A DNA stretch of 64,000 bases from CBDANW01 sp965197825 (GTDB lineage Bacteria > Acidobacteriota > Vicinamibacteria > Marinacidobacterales > DATDRI01): positions 2,790,001-2,854,000 of the forward strand of contig CBDANW010000003.1 in NCBI GenBank assembly GCA_965197825.1. Direction: 5' to 3'. Made by a program: the position numbers and the translations under genes. This document shows positions 1 to 7,606 of this stretch, piece by piece (within the stretch, counting starts at the first letter, position 1; every line of letters starts with the position of its first letter). The notes below the pieces were generated by a model. The model worked only from the letters and a program-made list of their open reading frames with translations, made no database searches and was not told the origin of the DNA.

Positions 1-9
1 AGATCTGAC

Positions 10-810
10 GTGAAGCAAGCGCCAGCCACCGTTTCAAACGGCATCGTCGATCACTTCTCGGCTATCGCACCGCGCTACAGCGGCCTTCGCACCACCGATC
101 TGGAAGTCATCACGCGCGTGATTGAGAAGCTACCAGCCCGACAACCGCTCCGCATCGTGGACGTCGGTTGTGGAAGTGGCCGGTATGATATCGAGCTGCT
201 GTCCAGGCTTGAGGAAGCATTGAGTTTGTTCTGCCTGGACTACAATTTCGAAATGCTTCGCACCCTTCACCAAGAGCTCGGACGGCAACGCTTGGATGGC
301 TATGACGTGTTGCAAGGTTCTGCGCGCAGCCTTCCCTTCCGGGGGCAGCACCTAGACTCCGTGCTCACGTTCAACGCCATCCACCACTTCAACGTCCCTA
401 CTTTCCTAAGAGAATGCGCACGGGTCCTGCGCCCCGACGGTGCGGTTCTCATCTACACCCGAACGCGCTCTCAAAATCGCCGCAACATTTGGGGACGGTA
501 TTTTCCTTCCTTCGCCGAAAAGGAGACGCGGCTTTTCGAGATCGAAGAGCTTGAAGAGCTCGTGGCGGGAACGCCGGGACTCGAGCTCGACGAAGTCCAG
601 GGTTTTCGATTCCATCGCGCAGCCTCACTCGACTGGCTGCTCGAGCAAGCAAGAAACCACCATTACTCCACGTTCGCACTCTACGGGCCAAGCGAGTTCG
701 ACCGGGCGATGAGACGATTCGGAGAGAACGTCCGTCGCAACTACCTGGATCCGGCGCACGTTACCTGGCAGGACACAAACACGTTACTCGTCGCCCACAG
801 CGCTAATTGA
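10..810 (+). CDS. class I SAM-dependent methyltransferase
   Basis: The 266-residue protein has the class I methyltransferase fold signature. The SAM-binding motif I reads VDVGCGSGRYD near residues 51-61, followed by an acidic residue at the end of beta-2 (LDYN, about 77-80) and a Methyltransf_11-like region with FNAIHHF near residues 121-127. The C-terminal third (ARNHHYSTFALYG) resembles methyltransferases of uncertain substrate, so the acceptor cannot be named. The start is GTG at position 10; the upstream sequence is cut by the window edge, so a slightly earlier start is possible. The following gene is only a remnant, so there is no functional context. The methyltransferase call is secure; substrate unknown. 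Confidence 0.85.
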   Translation: MKQAPATVSNGIVDHFSAIAPRYSGLRTTDLEVITRVIEKLPARQPLRIVDVGCGSGRYDIELLSRLEEALSLFCLDYNFEMLRTLHQELGRQRLDGYDVLQGSARSLPFRGQHLDSVLTFNAIHHFNVPTFLRECARVLRPDGAVLIYTRTRSQNRRNIWGRYFPSFAEKETRLFEIEELEELVAGTPGLELDEVQGFRFHRAASLDWLLEQARNHHYSTFALYGPSEFDRAMRRFGENVRRNYLDPAHVTWQDTNTLLVAHSAN

Positions 811-825
811 ATCGGCGGGCAGGTG

Positions 826-996
826 ATGCCCCATCTCCACGAAGGCGGCCCTGTCCTACACGCTCTCGATCCCCTGACGTTTCTCGGCATCGGCGGGATT
901 GTCTTGGGCAGTCTTGGAGCTCTCATGAGATCGCGGGCTCTGGTTCCCGTGGGTGACCAGCGGCTCGCCGAATCGCTGCACCTCGAGAGCACGTAA
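826..996 (+). pseudogene. C-terminal remnant of a polytopic membrane protein (ActF-like?)
   Basis: The 56-residue reading frame starts abruptly and encodes one hydrophobic helix (LTFLGIGGIVLGSLGALM) followed by a tail, RALVPVGDQRLAESLHLEST. A tail of the type LVPxxDPRLxESLxFE is known from the ends of ActF-type membrane subunits of alternative complex III and related quinol:cytochrome c oxidoreductases. I infer that this is the last part of such a gene whose upstream portion has been deleted. The rest of the 811-1174 gap holds no recognisable gene; a frame runs into the next cupin gene but has no family similarity. Confidence 0.4.
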
Positions 997-1174
997 CGCG
1001 GATCGGCACCCGATTGGCGTAAGGCAGATTACACAAGTTGCGTTCTGCGCAGCACCGGATTTGCCGCTCGTTGTCTTCCGTGATAAGGGTTACTGCGATA
1101 TCTTGAACGGATCAGACGGAGTTCGAGTACTTCACGATCCAAACTCCCCCGTTTGGAACAGGAGCAATGTGACG

Positions 1175-1765
1175 ATGACCGATCACGTGCACGGTAAGAA
1201 AGGGGCTGGCGTAGACGCCGCGGCGGGTGAAAACAAACAAGACGCGGTCTGGGAACGTTGGCAGAAGAAACGCACCTTCGTCCGCGCCCTGGAGGGAACC
1301 TACGGCGAGCTCTACGAGGCGCTTTACACCCAACCCCGCGTCTACAGCTCCCGTTCCTGGAAGTGGAAGGGCGGACCACAGAACTATGGCAAGAAGATCA
1401 TAAACCCGCAAACTGTTGAAATCGCGCAATCCATCGAATGTCACATCGATGCTTATGCTCCGGGCGGCCACGGGCAAAAGCACGGTCACATGAACAGCGC
1501 GGTGTTCTATGTGCTCAAGGGCCGCGGCCACGACATCCACGATGGACGGAAGATTCTCTGGGAAGCGGGCGACGCCATGTTCGTCGAGAATAGTTGCGTC
1601 CATCAGCACTTCAACGACGATCCGGACAACGAAGCGATCGTACTGATCATGAAAGCCAAACCTCTGTTCTTGTTCATGCACATGATCTTCCAGAAGGTGG
1701 TCGTTTATCCGCCCAAGGGACCGGTGCCCGGGCACGAGGACTACACGCCACCGCAAGAATTGTGA
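1175..1765 (+). CDS. cupin-domain protein
   Basis: The 196-residue protein has a single cupin barrel. Cupin motif 1 is visible as GGHGQKHGHMNSAVFYVLKG with a metal-binding His pair and a downstream Glu-equivalent region; motif 2 is WEAGDAMFVENSCVHQHFN, which supplies the second His. The ATG at 1175 was chosen because GGAG lies about ten bases upstream and because upstream codons show no family similarity. The next gene encodes a second cupin 28 bp downstream, and a TctA-type transporter relic follows, so the three may once have been a catabolic operon for an organic acid. This is inferred only from neighbours. Reaction unknown: dioxygenase, isomerase or a simple binding protein are all possible. 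Confidence 0.75.
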   Translation: MTDHVHGKKGAGVDAAAGENKQDAVWERWQKKRTFVRALEGTYGELYEALYTQPRVYSSRSWKWKGGPQNYGKKIINPQTVEIAQSIECHIDAYAPGGHGQKHGHMNSAVFYVLKGRGHDIHDGRKILWEAGDAMFVENSCVHQHFNDDPDNEAIVLIMKAKPLFLFMHMIFQKVVVYPPKGPVPGHEDYTPPQEL

Positions 1766-1793
1766 GCAGGCCGATTCGGAGGTAACAAAAGCG

Positions 1794-2342
1794 ATGAGCA
1801 GCATCGACGAAAAAGCAGTGGCTCGCCAAAGCGGTTCGACGTCCAGCTTCTATGCCGACGCGTTGCGAGATTCCGCCGCGTTCCGCAAGGAATACATGGA
1901 ACGAAAAGGCGTCGTCAAGGCAAACGAGATGCCCATGGAGCGTTCGCCCGACGGCCTGATCAAGCATATTGTCCATAAGAAGATGGACACCAAGGAGTGC
2001 TGCGTCGATATTTACATGCAGTTTCTAGAAGCCGGCAAAGCTTCCGGCAAGCATCGTCATCTGAGCGAAGAGATTTTCTACGTCGTCGAGGGCCGCGGCT
2101 ACGATTTGCATTGGGACGTGAGGTTCGACTGCAAAGAAGAGTTCGTTTGGGAGTGGGACGAGGAACCGAAACGCTTCGATTGGCAACAGGGTGACTTCGT
2201 GTACATCCCGCCCTATTGCGCGCACCAGCATTGCAACGCCGATCCTGAGAACGAGGCCCGCATCATCGTCGTCAATAGCCGGATCATCAAAAACATCGGC
2301 TTCGACTGGTTCGAACAGCTCGAGCGCGCGGAAGGTTTCTGA
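1794..2342 (+). CDS. cupin-domain protein
   Basis: The 182-residue protein has a second cupin barrel, with SGKHRHLSEEIFYVVEGRG as motif 1 (HxH plus Glu) and QQGDFVYIPPYCAHQH as motif 2. An acidic, Trp-rich insertion (EEFVWEWDEEPKRFDW) separates the two motifs. A GGAGG ribosome-binding site lies about ten bases before the ATG. It is probably paralogous to the preceding gene: the same HxH-Glu-His layout and the same C-terminal NDDPDNEA/NADPENEA signature are present in both. Such paired cupins may form heteromers or act on one substrate. The downstream transporter gene is broken, so the pathway may no longer be complete. Confidence 0.77.
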   Translation: MSSIDEKAVARQSGSTSSFYADALRDSAAFRKEYMERKGVVKANEMPMERSPDGLIKHIVHKKMDTKECCVDIYMQFLEAGKASGKHRHLSEEIFYVVEGRGYDLHWDVRFDCKEEFVWEWDEEPKRFDWQQGDFVYIPPYCAHQHCNADPENEARIIVVNSRIIKNIGFDWFEQLERAEGF

Positions 2343-2408
2343 GTCCCCCGGCACGGTAGGCCCGCAACCCCGCGACCCGGTCGCGAAGAATAGTCGGACG
2401 CGACAGGC

Positions 2409-3528
2409 GTGATTGAAACCATCGTCGCCAGCTTCCTGGGATTGATTTCCTCGCCCTATCTCATGGGCCTCATTCTCCTGGCCATTCCCATCGGGACGTT
2501 CTTCGGCTCCGTCCCGGGCTTGGGCGGAAAACTCGGAAATCGCATTACTGATCCCCTTCGTTTTCAACATGGACATGGTGCCGGGTGCGGTGTTTCTGCT
2601 TGCCATGCACGCCGTGGTCCACACCGGCGGACAAATCCCAAGCATCCTTGTTCGGCGTCCCCGGTACCGGGGCCGACGCCGCCACGATCGTCGACGGATT
2701 CCCCATGGCGAAAAAAGGACAGGCGGGCCGCGCCCTCGGTGCCAGCCTCGGCGCCTCCGGAATAGGCGGCGTCATTGGGGCGGTGGTTTTGGCGCTCCTC
2801 ATTCCGGTACTCAGACCGGTGGTGCTAGCGTTCAGCCCGGCCGAGTTTTTCTTGCTCGCCCTTCTTGGGGATTACCTTCATCGCGTTCTTGAGCGGCAAG
2901 AGTCTCATCAAGGGCGTCACCGTGGGACTCTACGGCCTTGATGCTCGCCTTCGTGGGCATGGACCCGCAAACCGGGGTGCCGCGCTACTCTGGCGAGCTT
3001 TTGTTTCTGTGGGAAAGGCGTGGATGTCGTTACCGCCATACTCGCTCTGTTCGCGGTGCCGGAAATGATCGCACTGGGTGTCAAAGGTGGATCGGTTTCG
3101 GCGGTGAGTCTTAAAGAAGCCAAGTACGGCTTCCACGATTCGATGCAGGGTGTCTTCGATGTCTTCCGCCACCGCTGGTTGACCCTGCGCACCTCTATCA
3201 TCGGCGCCATCATCGGGATGATTCCGGGGTTGGGGGGCGACGCGGCGTCTTGGATTTGCTACGGCCACGCCGTTCAGACCTCCAAACATCCGGAACGCTT
3301 CGGCAAGGGGACGGTGGAAGGTGTCATCGCCCCCGAAACCGCCAATAACGCAAAAGAAGGCGGCTCGCTCTTGCCGACCCTGTTCTTCGGCGTGCCGGAC
3401 AAGCTCGGGCATGGCGATTCTGCTGGGAGCATTCCTCGTCCTCGGCATTCAGCCGGGGCCGACTCTGATGCTCGAACGGCTAGATCTGGTCTGGACACTT
3501 ATATGGGTCCTAGTCGTCGCGAACATCA
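2409..3528 (+). pseudogene. tripartite tricarboxylate transporter permease TctA, frameshifted and truncated
   Basis: Pieces of one TctA-family permease appear in order but in different frames: the N-terminal GTFFGSVPGLGGKLG, then ILFGVPGTGADAATIVDGFP and MAKKGQAGRALGASLG, then FIAFLSGKSLIKGVTVGLYG, then IIGAIIGMIPGLGGDAASWI and APETANNAKEGGSLLPTLFF, and finally MAILLGAFLVLGIQPGPTLM. At least four frame changes are needed to join them. Similarity ends near 3528, where sequence homologous to homoserine dehydrogenase begins, so the 3' end has been lost. Intact TctA proteins are about 500 residues with a dozen membrane segments and work with TctB and TctC; neither partner is visible here. Non-functional. 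Confidence 0.85.
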
Positions 3529-4174
3529 ACTTCTCCTCGAAAAATGCCGGGAGCTCCTCTCCAAATACGCTTTCACCTTCCGGGTAACGGGCATTGCCAC
3601 TAGGTCCCACGGATCGGCGATCGACCCGAAGGGCCTCGACTGTCGCAAAAACCATACGGCGTGTGGAAGCCGGCCAATCCATCGAAGAGCTCCACGTTGG
3701 GAGCGGTCTGCCCGCCATCGATCATGTCAGGACCGCCTTGCGGAAGGGAATGCACGTCGTGACAGCGAACAAAAGGACCGGTGGCTCTCGCCTACCGAGA
3801 GCTAAGCAAGCTCGCTCGTGAAGAGAAGCTCGCCTTTCGTTTCGAGGGAACCGTGCTCGATGGGGCCCCGTCTTCAACCTAGTAGAGAAGACTCTCCCTG
3901 GCACACGGATTCTCGGGTTTCACGGAATTCTCAACAGTACTTGCAACGTCGTTCTCTCCGAGATGGAGAAGGGCTGACAACCAGAGTCGCACCGGAGCTG
4001 CTCGAGCGAAGCGATCCCATGTCCACTGCGGTAAGGACCACCAACGTCCTCGCGATCCAAACGGACACCATGAAGGAGCTGACGTTGGTGCAGAAAGACC
4101 CCGGCGTCGAGCAAACCGCTTCCGCGCTGCTCTCCGACTTGCTCGCCATTGCCACCGGCCCGTCTCGTTGGTAG
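3529..4174 (+). pseudogene. degenerate second copy of homoserine dehydrogenase
   Basis: This stretch aligns block by block with the intact homoserine dehydrogenase gene at 51134-52204. Shared blocks include FRVTGIATRSHGSAIDPKGL, IDHVRTALRKGMHVVTANK, AFRFEGTVLDGAPVFNLVE, LGFHGILNSTCNVVLSEMEK and VLAIQTDTMKELTLVQKD. The blocks lie in three frames. Two internal segments are missing: about 30 residues after ELHVG, and about 100 residues between EMEKG and the TRVAPELLER block. The N-terminal nucleotide-binding motif is also gone, replaced at the junction with TctA. It is therefore a dead duplicate, old enough to have diverged clearly from the intact copy. Confidence 0.87.
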
Positions 4175-4183
4175 GGTGAACAC

Positions 4184-4494
4184 ATGGATTAGCCCACCCA
4201 GATCGCGGAGCGGAGAATCCGTGAAGCCATGGAGCGAGGTCGCTTCGACGACTCGCCTCTGAGAGGCACGAAGCTGGTCTTCAAGACGAACCCCTACGTT
4301 CCGGAAGAGCTCCGCCTAGCGTACGAGCTGCTCAAGGATGCCGGCTTTCTCCCCCGAGAGATGGAGCTTCGAAAGGAAATCTGGACACTCAAGGAGATGC
4401 TGCGCACCATCGACGACGAAAACGAGCGGACGCGAGTCGTGGATCAGATAAACGATCGGGTCCTCCGATCAACATGCTTTATACCGTGGACGTA
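4184..4494 (+). pseudogene. DUF1992 (DnaJ-C28-like) protein with early stop and replaced C-terminus
   Basis: The frame encodes the DUF1992 core: IAERRIREAMERGRFDDSPL, then NPYVPEELRLAYELLKDAGF and LPREMELRKEIWTLKEML. Family members usually begin MDW. Here the ATG at 4184 is followed by GAT and then TAG, as if the Trp codon TGG had become an amber stop. Translation could restart at the ATG at 4229, inside the conserved core. After INDRVL the frame runs into sequence of a nucleotidyltransferase-like gene, so the normal C-terminal part is absent. Length about 88 residues from 4229. Probably non-functional. Confidence 0.65.
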
Positions 4495-4872
4495 GATGTC
4501 GCTATGGCTCTCGACCTTGATGAGTATGACCGCTTCAAAGACAAGCTGATTGAGGACGGTTGGGAGCACGACCGAAATCAAGAGCAGCGCTGGCGGGGAC
4601 CTAGCGGGAGCATAGTCGATATTCTGCCGACCGGACCTAAAGCGCGTCGCGTCGGTCATATCACGTGGCCGGAAAGCGAGATGAGGATGAGCCTCGTTGG
4701 ATTCGAGCACGTGTTCCTGGACGCCGTGCATTTCGAGCTGGCGTCCGGATTCCATATGAAAGTCGTGCCTCCCCCGGTCTTGTTTTTGCTCAAAGTCGTC
4801 GCGTTCCTGGATGACGAACAACGGCGAGCAAAGGATTTGGAGGACATTCACGGATCGGAGAAGCTAGCGTGA
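4474..4872 (+). pseudogene. N-terminally truncated AbiEii-like nucleotidyltransferase
   Basis: The sequence TVDVDVAMALDLDEYDRFKD matches the second half of the nucleotidyltransferase motif (DVDxA), and VVPPPVLFLLKVVAFLDDEQ followed by RRAKDLEDI matches the conserved C-terminal block of standalone nucleotidyltransferases of the AbiEii/AbiGii type. The N-terminal GG-x-A-x-x-x-H motif that should come just before is missing, because the gene joins DUF1992 sequence at about 4474. The C-terminus ends early at LEDIHGSEKLA. The last 20 bases before the stop are shared with a TolB-encoding stretch near 8740, which suggests that the 3' end was replaced by a TolB relic. Non-functional fragment. Confidence 0.65.
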
Positions 4873-4908
4873 GCCGCACCGGTCCGCTCGCTAGAAGCCC
4901 GCGCGACA

Positions 4909-5262
4909 GACGAGTGGAGCAGTGTGGAAGATCCAGGAGCTCGCTTTGAAAATCTCGTGGCTCTAGAGCTCCTCGCGCGCACCCATCTATGGACTGATAC
5001 AGGGAACGAGGAGTGGGGGCTTCAGTACGTGCGGACCCGCGAAGGGAAGGAAACCGACTTCGTGCTCCTCCGGGGAAGAAAACCGTGGTGCCTGCTCGAG
5101 TGCAAGTCGAGGAGGGCCGCCTTAGAAAGTCATCACTTGCTGTTCGCGAGGAAGCTGGGAGGTATTCCGGTGGTTCAGCTCGTAAGGGAGCATGGCGTGC
5201 TCCGGGCCAAAGACAGAGATGTGGTCTCGGTGTCGGCAGCGCGCTTCTTGTCTTCCTGTTAA
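4909..5262 (+). pseudogene. C-terminal part of a DUF4143 ATPase
   Basis: The frame encodes WSSVEDPGARFENLVALELL, then GLQYVRTREGKETDFVLL and KPWCLLECKSRR, which is the DUF4143 C-terminal domain found after an AAA_14 ATPase domain. Similarity already begins at 4909, upstream of any good start codon (GTG at 4924). The whole N-terminal ATPase, about 250-280 residues, is absent. The end FARKLGGIPVVQLVREHGVL is typical and complete. I read it as a relic left after deletion of the 5' part. Confidence 0.75.
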
Positions 5263-5331
5263 CGCTCAAATGTGTGGACTCCAAAATCAAGGCTGAAGCG
5301 GCCGGGTGGCCTTAGACTACTACTAGACATT

Positions 5332-5352
5332 TGTATATATTCATGATATACA
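5332..5352. promoter_or_regulatory. AT-rich inverted repeat, candidate BrnA operator
   Basis: TGTATAT at 5332-5338 and ATATACA at 5346-5352 form a perfect 7-bp inverted repeat with a 7-bp spacer. It lies seven bases before the GTG start of the brnT-like gene, in an AT-rich island inside GC-rich surroundings. BrnT/BrnA operons are known to be autoregulated by the BrnA antitoxin binding promoter palindromes. The operator role is inferred from position and symmetry. Confidence 0.5.
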
Positions 5353-5359
5353 TGGTTGA

Positions 5360-5671
5360 GTGGCGCGCCCGTTTGACGAGCTCGAGAATTGCACCGGCTT
5401 CCAGTGGGACGAGGGCAATGCCGAAAAGAGCTGGGAGCGTCATCACGTGTCCCGAGGGGAGTGCGAGCAGGTCTTCTTCAACACTCCGCTCCTGTTAGCC
5501 GAGGATGAAGTGCATTCTCAAAGTGAGGTACGGTATTTTGGGCTCGGCCAAACAAACGCCGGTCGCACCCTTTTTGTGGTTTTTACCATCCGCGGCGAGT
5601 TGATGCGGGTCATCTCTGCACGCGACATGAGTCGCCGGGAGCGAAGAGCTTATGAGCAAGCCGAAAAGTAA
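5360..5671 (+). CDS. brnT: BrnT-family toxin (DUF497)
   Basis: The 103-residue protein matches the BrnT ribonuclease toxin family. It shows FQWDEGNAEKSWERHHVSR near the start (the conserved W-D-x-x-K-x-x-x-N-x-x-KH-like block), LLLAEDEVHSQSEVRYFGLG in the middle, and the conserved end RTLFVVFTIRGELMRVISAR followed by the MSRRERRAYEQ block. BrnT is an RNase-like toxin that inhibits translation and is neutralised by BrnA. The start is GTG; an upstream ATG at 5352 is out of frame. The 3' end overlaps the antitoxin gene by 20 bp, the normal translational coupling. The reading frame is intact, unlike most genes around it. Confidence 0.85.
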   Translation: MARPFDELENCTGFQWDEGNAEKSWERHHVSRGECEQVFFNTPLLLAEDEVHSQSEVRYFGLGQTNAGRTLFVVFTIRGELMRVISARDMSRRERRAYEQAEK

Positions 5672-5951
5672 GAAGCAAGTCCCCCGTTTCAGCAGCGAGG
5701 ACGAGGAGCGCGAATTTTGGGCGACACACGATTCGACGGAATACGTCGACTGGAAGAGTGCTGTTCAGGCTCGGCTTCCCAACCTGAAGCCCTCGACGGC
5801 AACCATCTCGCTCCGCCTCCCGGAGTCCATGCTCGAAGAGCTGAAGGTGCTGGCAAACAAGCGCGACGTTCCCTACCAGTCGCTCATGAAGGTCTTTCTG
5901 GCGGAGCGGATCGAGCGTGAGCGAGGTCGGGACAAGCGACGGGTAAGCTAG
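5652..5951 (+). CDS. brnA: BrnA-like / CopG antitoxin
   Basis: The 99-residue protein has a ribbon-helix-helix segment near the C-terminus (STATISLRLPESMLEELKVL followed by ANKRDVPYQSLMKVFLAERI), typical of CopG-type DNA-binding antitoxins. Its acidic N-terminal half (FSSEDEEREFWATHDSTEYV) is the toxin-binding part seen in CopG/BrnA-like partners. It overlaps the toxin gene and lies downstream of a candidate operator. The expected role is to bind and neutralise the toxin and repress the operon. It is a BrnA-type antitoxin by position; by sequence it could equally be called a generic CopG-family antitoxin. Confidence 0.8.
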   Translation: MSKPKSKKQVPRFSSEDEEREFWATHDSTEYVDWKSAVQARLPNLKPSTATISLRLPESMLEELKVLANKRDVPYQSLMKVFLAERIERERGRDKRRVS

Positions 5952-6003
5952 TTTCGCTGCTTGTGAGGAATGACCCGCCGTTTTGGCCGAGAGCCAACAA
6001 GTC

Positions 6004-6040
6004 GACAATTTCAGACAAAGACCTCGCCCGGGCGAGGTTT
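6004..6040 (+). repeat. leader-plus-hairpin repeat, copy 1
   Basis: The leader GACAATTTCAGACAA (6004-6018) is followed by a perfect 16-bp palindrome, CCTCGCCCGGGCGAGG (6022-6037), and TTT. The same leader followed by a related palindrome is found at 8063-8100 and, on the minus strand, at 19316-19356. A stable hairpin followed by T residues could serve as a transcription terminator for the toxin-antitoxin operon just upstream, but the conserved leader is not explained by termination alone. Confidence 0.6.
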
Positions 6041-6057
6041 CGCGAGATCTCGCGACA

Positions 6058-6330
6058 TCACAACATCATATTCGGTAGGAACAGGGACAAACGCGGAACA
6101 TAAGTAACAACGATCAACACGCTCAGCAGCACCAGCAGCCACGGTAGAGCCGCTACGACAACCTGTTCGATGGGCATGTCGGCCACGCCGGCCGTGACAA
6201 ACAGGTTCAGACCCACCGGCGGCGTGACCATTCCGATTTCCAGGTTCACCACCATGATGATGCCGAGGTGGACGGCGTCGATGCCGAGGTCCATGGCAAT
6301 CGGGAACAGAGGGAGAGGGGGAGCCGGAGC
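6058..6330 (-). pseudogene. C-terminal fragment of TRAP transporter large permease (DctM)
   Basis: On the minus strand the frame reads LFPIAMDLGIDAVHLGIIMV, then VNLEIGMVTPPVGLNLFV, and ends with YVPRLSLFLPNMML before the stop, which is the conserved C-terminal end of DctM-type permeases. About 85 residues remain of a protein normally about 430 long. The 5' side joins a TolB-coding stretch that reads in the opposite direction, near 6330. No DctP or DctQ partner is present. Non-functional relic. Confidence 0.82.
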
Positions 6331-6425
6331 TGATCCTTCAAACATCCTTTGATGAGCATACCGCGAAGCTCTCGCCGGATTGGGCTTGATCCAGTTTCGT
6401 GGACACTTTCTGAAAGGCGGATACG

Positions 6426-6743
6426 ATGTCCACAATGGCAAAGACAACGCAGCCCCGGCGACCCCGCCGGGAGTTTGATGACGAGTTTAAGGCAGGCGCG
6501 GTCCGGCTGGTGCTTGATGAGGGCCAGAGCGTGGGTCGGGTGGCCCGGGAGCTTGACCTCACCGAATCGGCGTTTCGCAACTGGGTCCGTCAGGCCCGGG
6601 CCGATCGGACGAAGGGCCGGACGGGCTTGACGGGCGTGGAACGCGAGGAGCTTCGGCGGCTCCGCAAAGAGAATCGGCGGTTGCGGGTGGAGCGCGACGT
6701 TTTAAAAAAAGCCGCGGCCTTCTTCGCGAGGGAGAGCGAGTAA
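6426..6743 (+). CDS. IS3-family transposase OrfA
   Basis: The 105-residue protein has a helix-turn-helix N-terminal half (FDDEFKAGAVRLVLDEGQSV, then RVARELDLTESAFRNWV) and a leucine-zipper-like, basic C-terminal half (ERDVLKKAAAFFARESE), as is normal for IS3 OrfA DNA-binding proteins. Near its 3' end is a run of seven A residues at 6704-6710, suited to -1 slippage onto the OrfB frame. The ATG at 6426 is 45 bp inside the left inverted repeat. Confidence 0.92.
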   Translation: MSTMAKTTQPRRPRREFDDEFKAGAVRLVLDEGQSVGRVARELDLTESAFRNWVRQARADRTKGRTGLTGVEREELRRLRKENRRLRVERDVLKKAAAFFARESE

Positions 6744-7606
6744 GATTCGCGTTCATCCAGGCGGAGAAGGCCACCGTACCGGTCGCTCACCTGTGTCAGA
6801 TTCTCAACGTCTCTCGGAGTGGCTTTTATGCCTGGGCACGTCGGCCGCCGTCGGCCCACGCGCGCCGGGACCGCCAGTTGCGCGTGTTGATTCGTGCCTC
6901 CCATGAGGCGAGTCGCCGCACCTATGGGAGTCCGCGGATTCATCACGACCTGCACGAGCAGGGGTATCGAGTGAGTCGGAAGCGGGTGATTCGGTTGAAA
7001 CAGGCAGAAGGCCTCATTGCTCGAGTACGCAAACGCTTCAAGCGCACGACGGTAAGCGGTCATGGCCAGCCCGTCGCGGCCAATGTGCTCGGGCAAGACT
7101 TCGTCGCCGATGCGCCGAACCAACGGTGGGTCGGGGACACGACCGAGTTCGTGATCGGCAGCGGCGGGAAGCTTTATCTCGCGGCGCTCCTCGACCTCTA
7201 CTCGCGATTCCTCGTTGGGTGGGCCGTAAGTGCTATTAACGACCGTCACCTGGTTATCAAGGCGTTGCGGATGGCACTGAAACGTCGCCAACCGGCCGCA
7301 GGGCTCTTGCATCACTCCGATCAGGGCAGTCCGTATGCCAGCAAAGACTACCAACGTCTCCTTGAGACGCATGGCATGACCGGGAGCATGAGCCGACGGG
7401 GCAACTGCTACGACAACGCCGTCATCGAGAGCTGGTTCTCCACAGTCAAGCACGAGCTTGGGGAGCATTTCCTAAGTTGCGGCGAGGCCAAGATGGCCCT
7501 CTTCGACTTCATCGAGGTATTCTACAACCAGAGACGACGACACTCGACCCTCGGCCAGGTCAGTCCGGCCGAGTTTGAACGACGGATGAGGACTTCGCCA
7601 GCTTAA
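6710..7606 (+). CDS. IS3-family transposase OrfB (via -1 frameshift)
   Basis: The frame is open from the slippery run at 6704-6710 through the stop at 7606, about 298 residues if made as an OrfAB fusion; no good independent start lies near its beginning (first ATG far inside at 6878 or an internal alternative start). It has the HTH_21 region RFAFIQAEKATVPVAHLCQI and an rve-type DDE catalytic core: Asp in QRWVGDTTEF, Asp in HHSDQGSPYAS and Glu in NAVIESW. All three catalytic residues are present. The frame lies at -1 relative to OrfA, as expected for programmed frameshifting in this family. It appears intact. Confidence 0.9.
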   Translation, partial: SRGLLREGERVRFAFIQAEKATVPVAHLCQILNVSRSGFYAWARRPPSAHARRDRQLRVLIRASHEASRRTYGSPRIHHDLHEQGYRVSRKRVIRLKQAEGLIARVRKRFKRTTVSGHGQPVAANVLGQDFVADAPNQRWVGDTTEFVIGSGGKLYLAALLDLYSRFLVGWAVSAINDRHLVIKALRMALKRRQPAAGLLHHSDQGSPYASKDYQRLLETHGMTGSMSRRGNCYDNAVIESWFSTVKHELGEHFLSCGEAKMALFDFIEVFYNQRRRHSTLGQVSPAEFERRMRTSPA

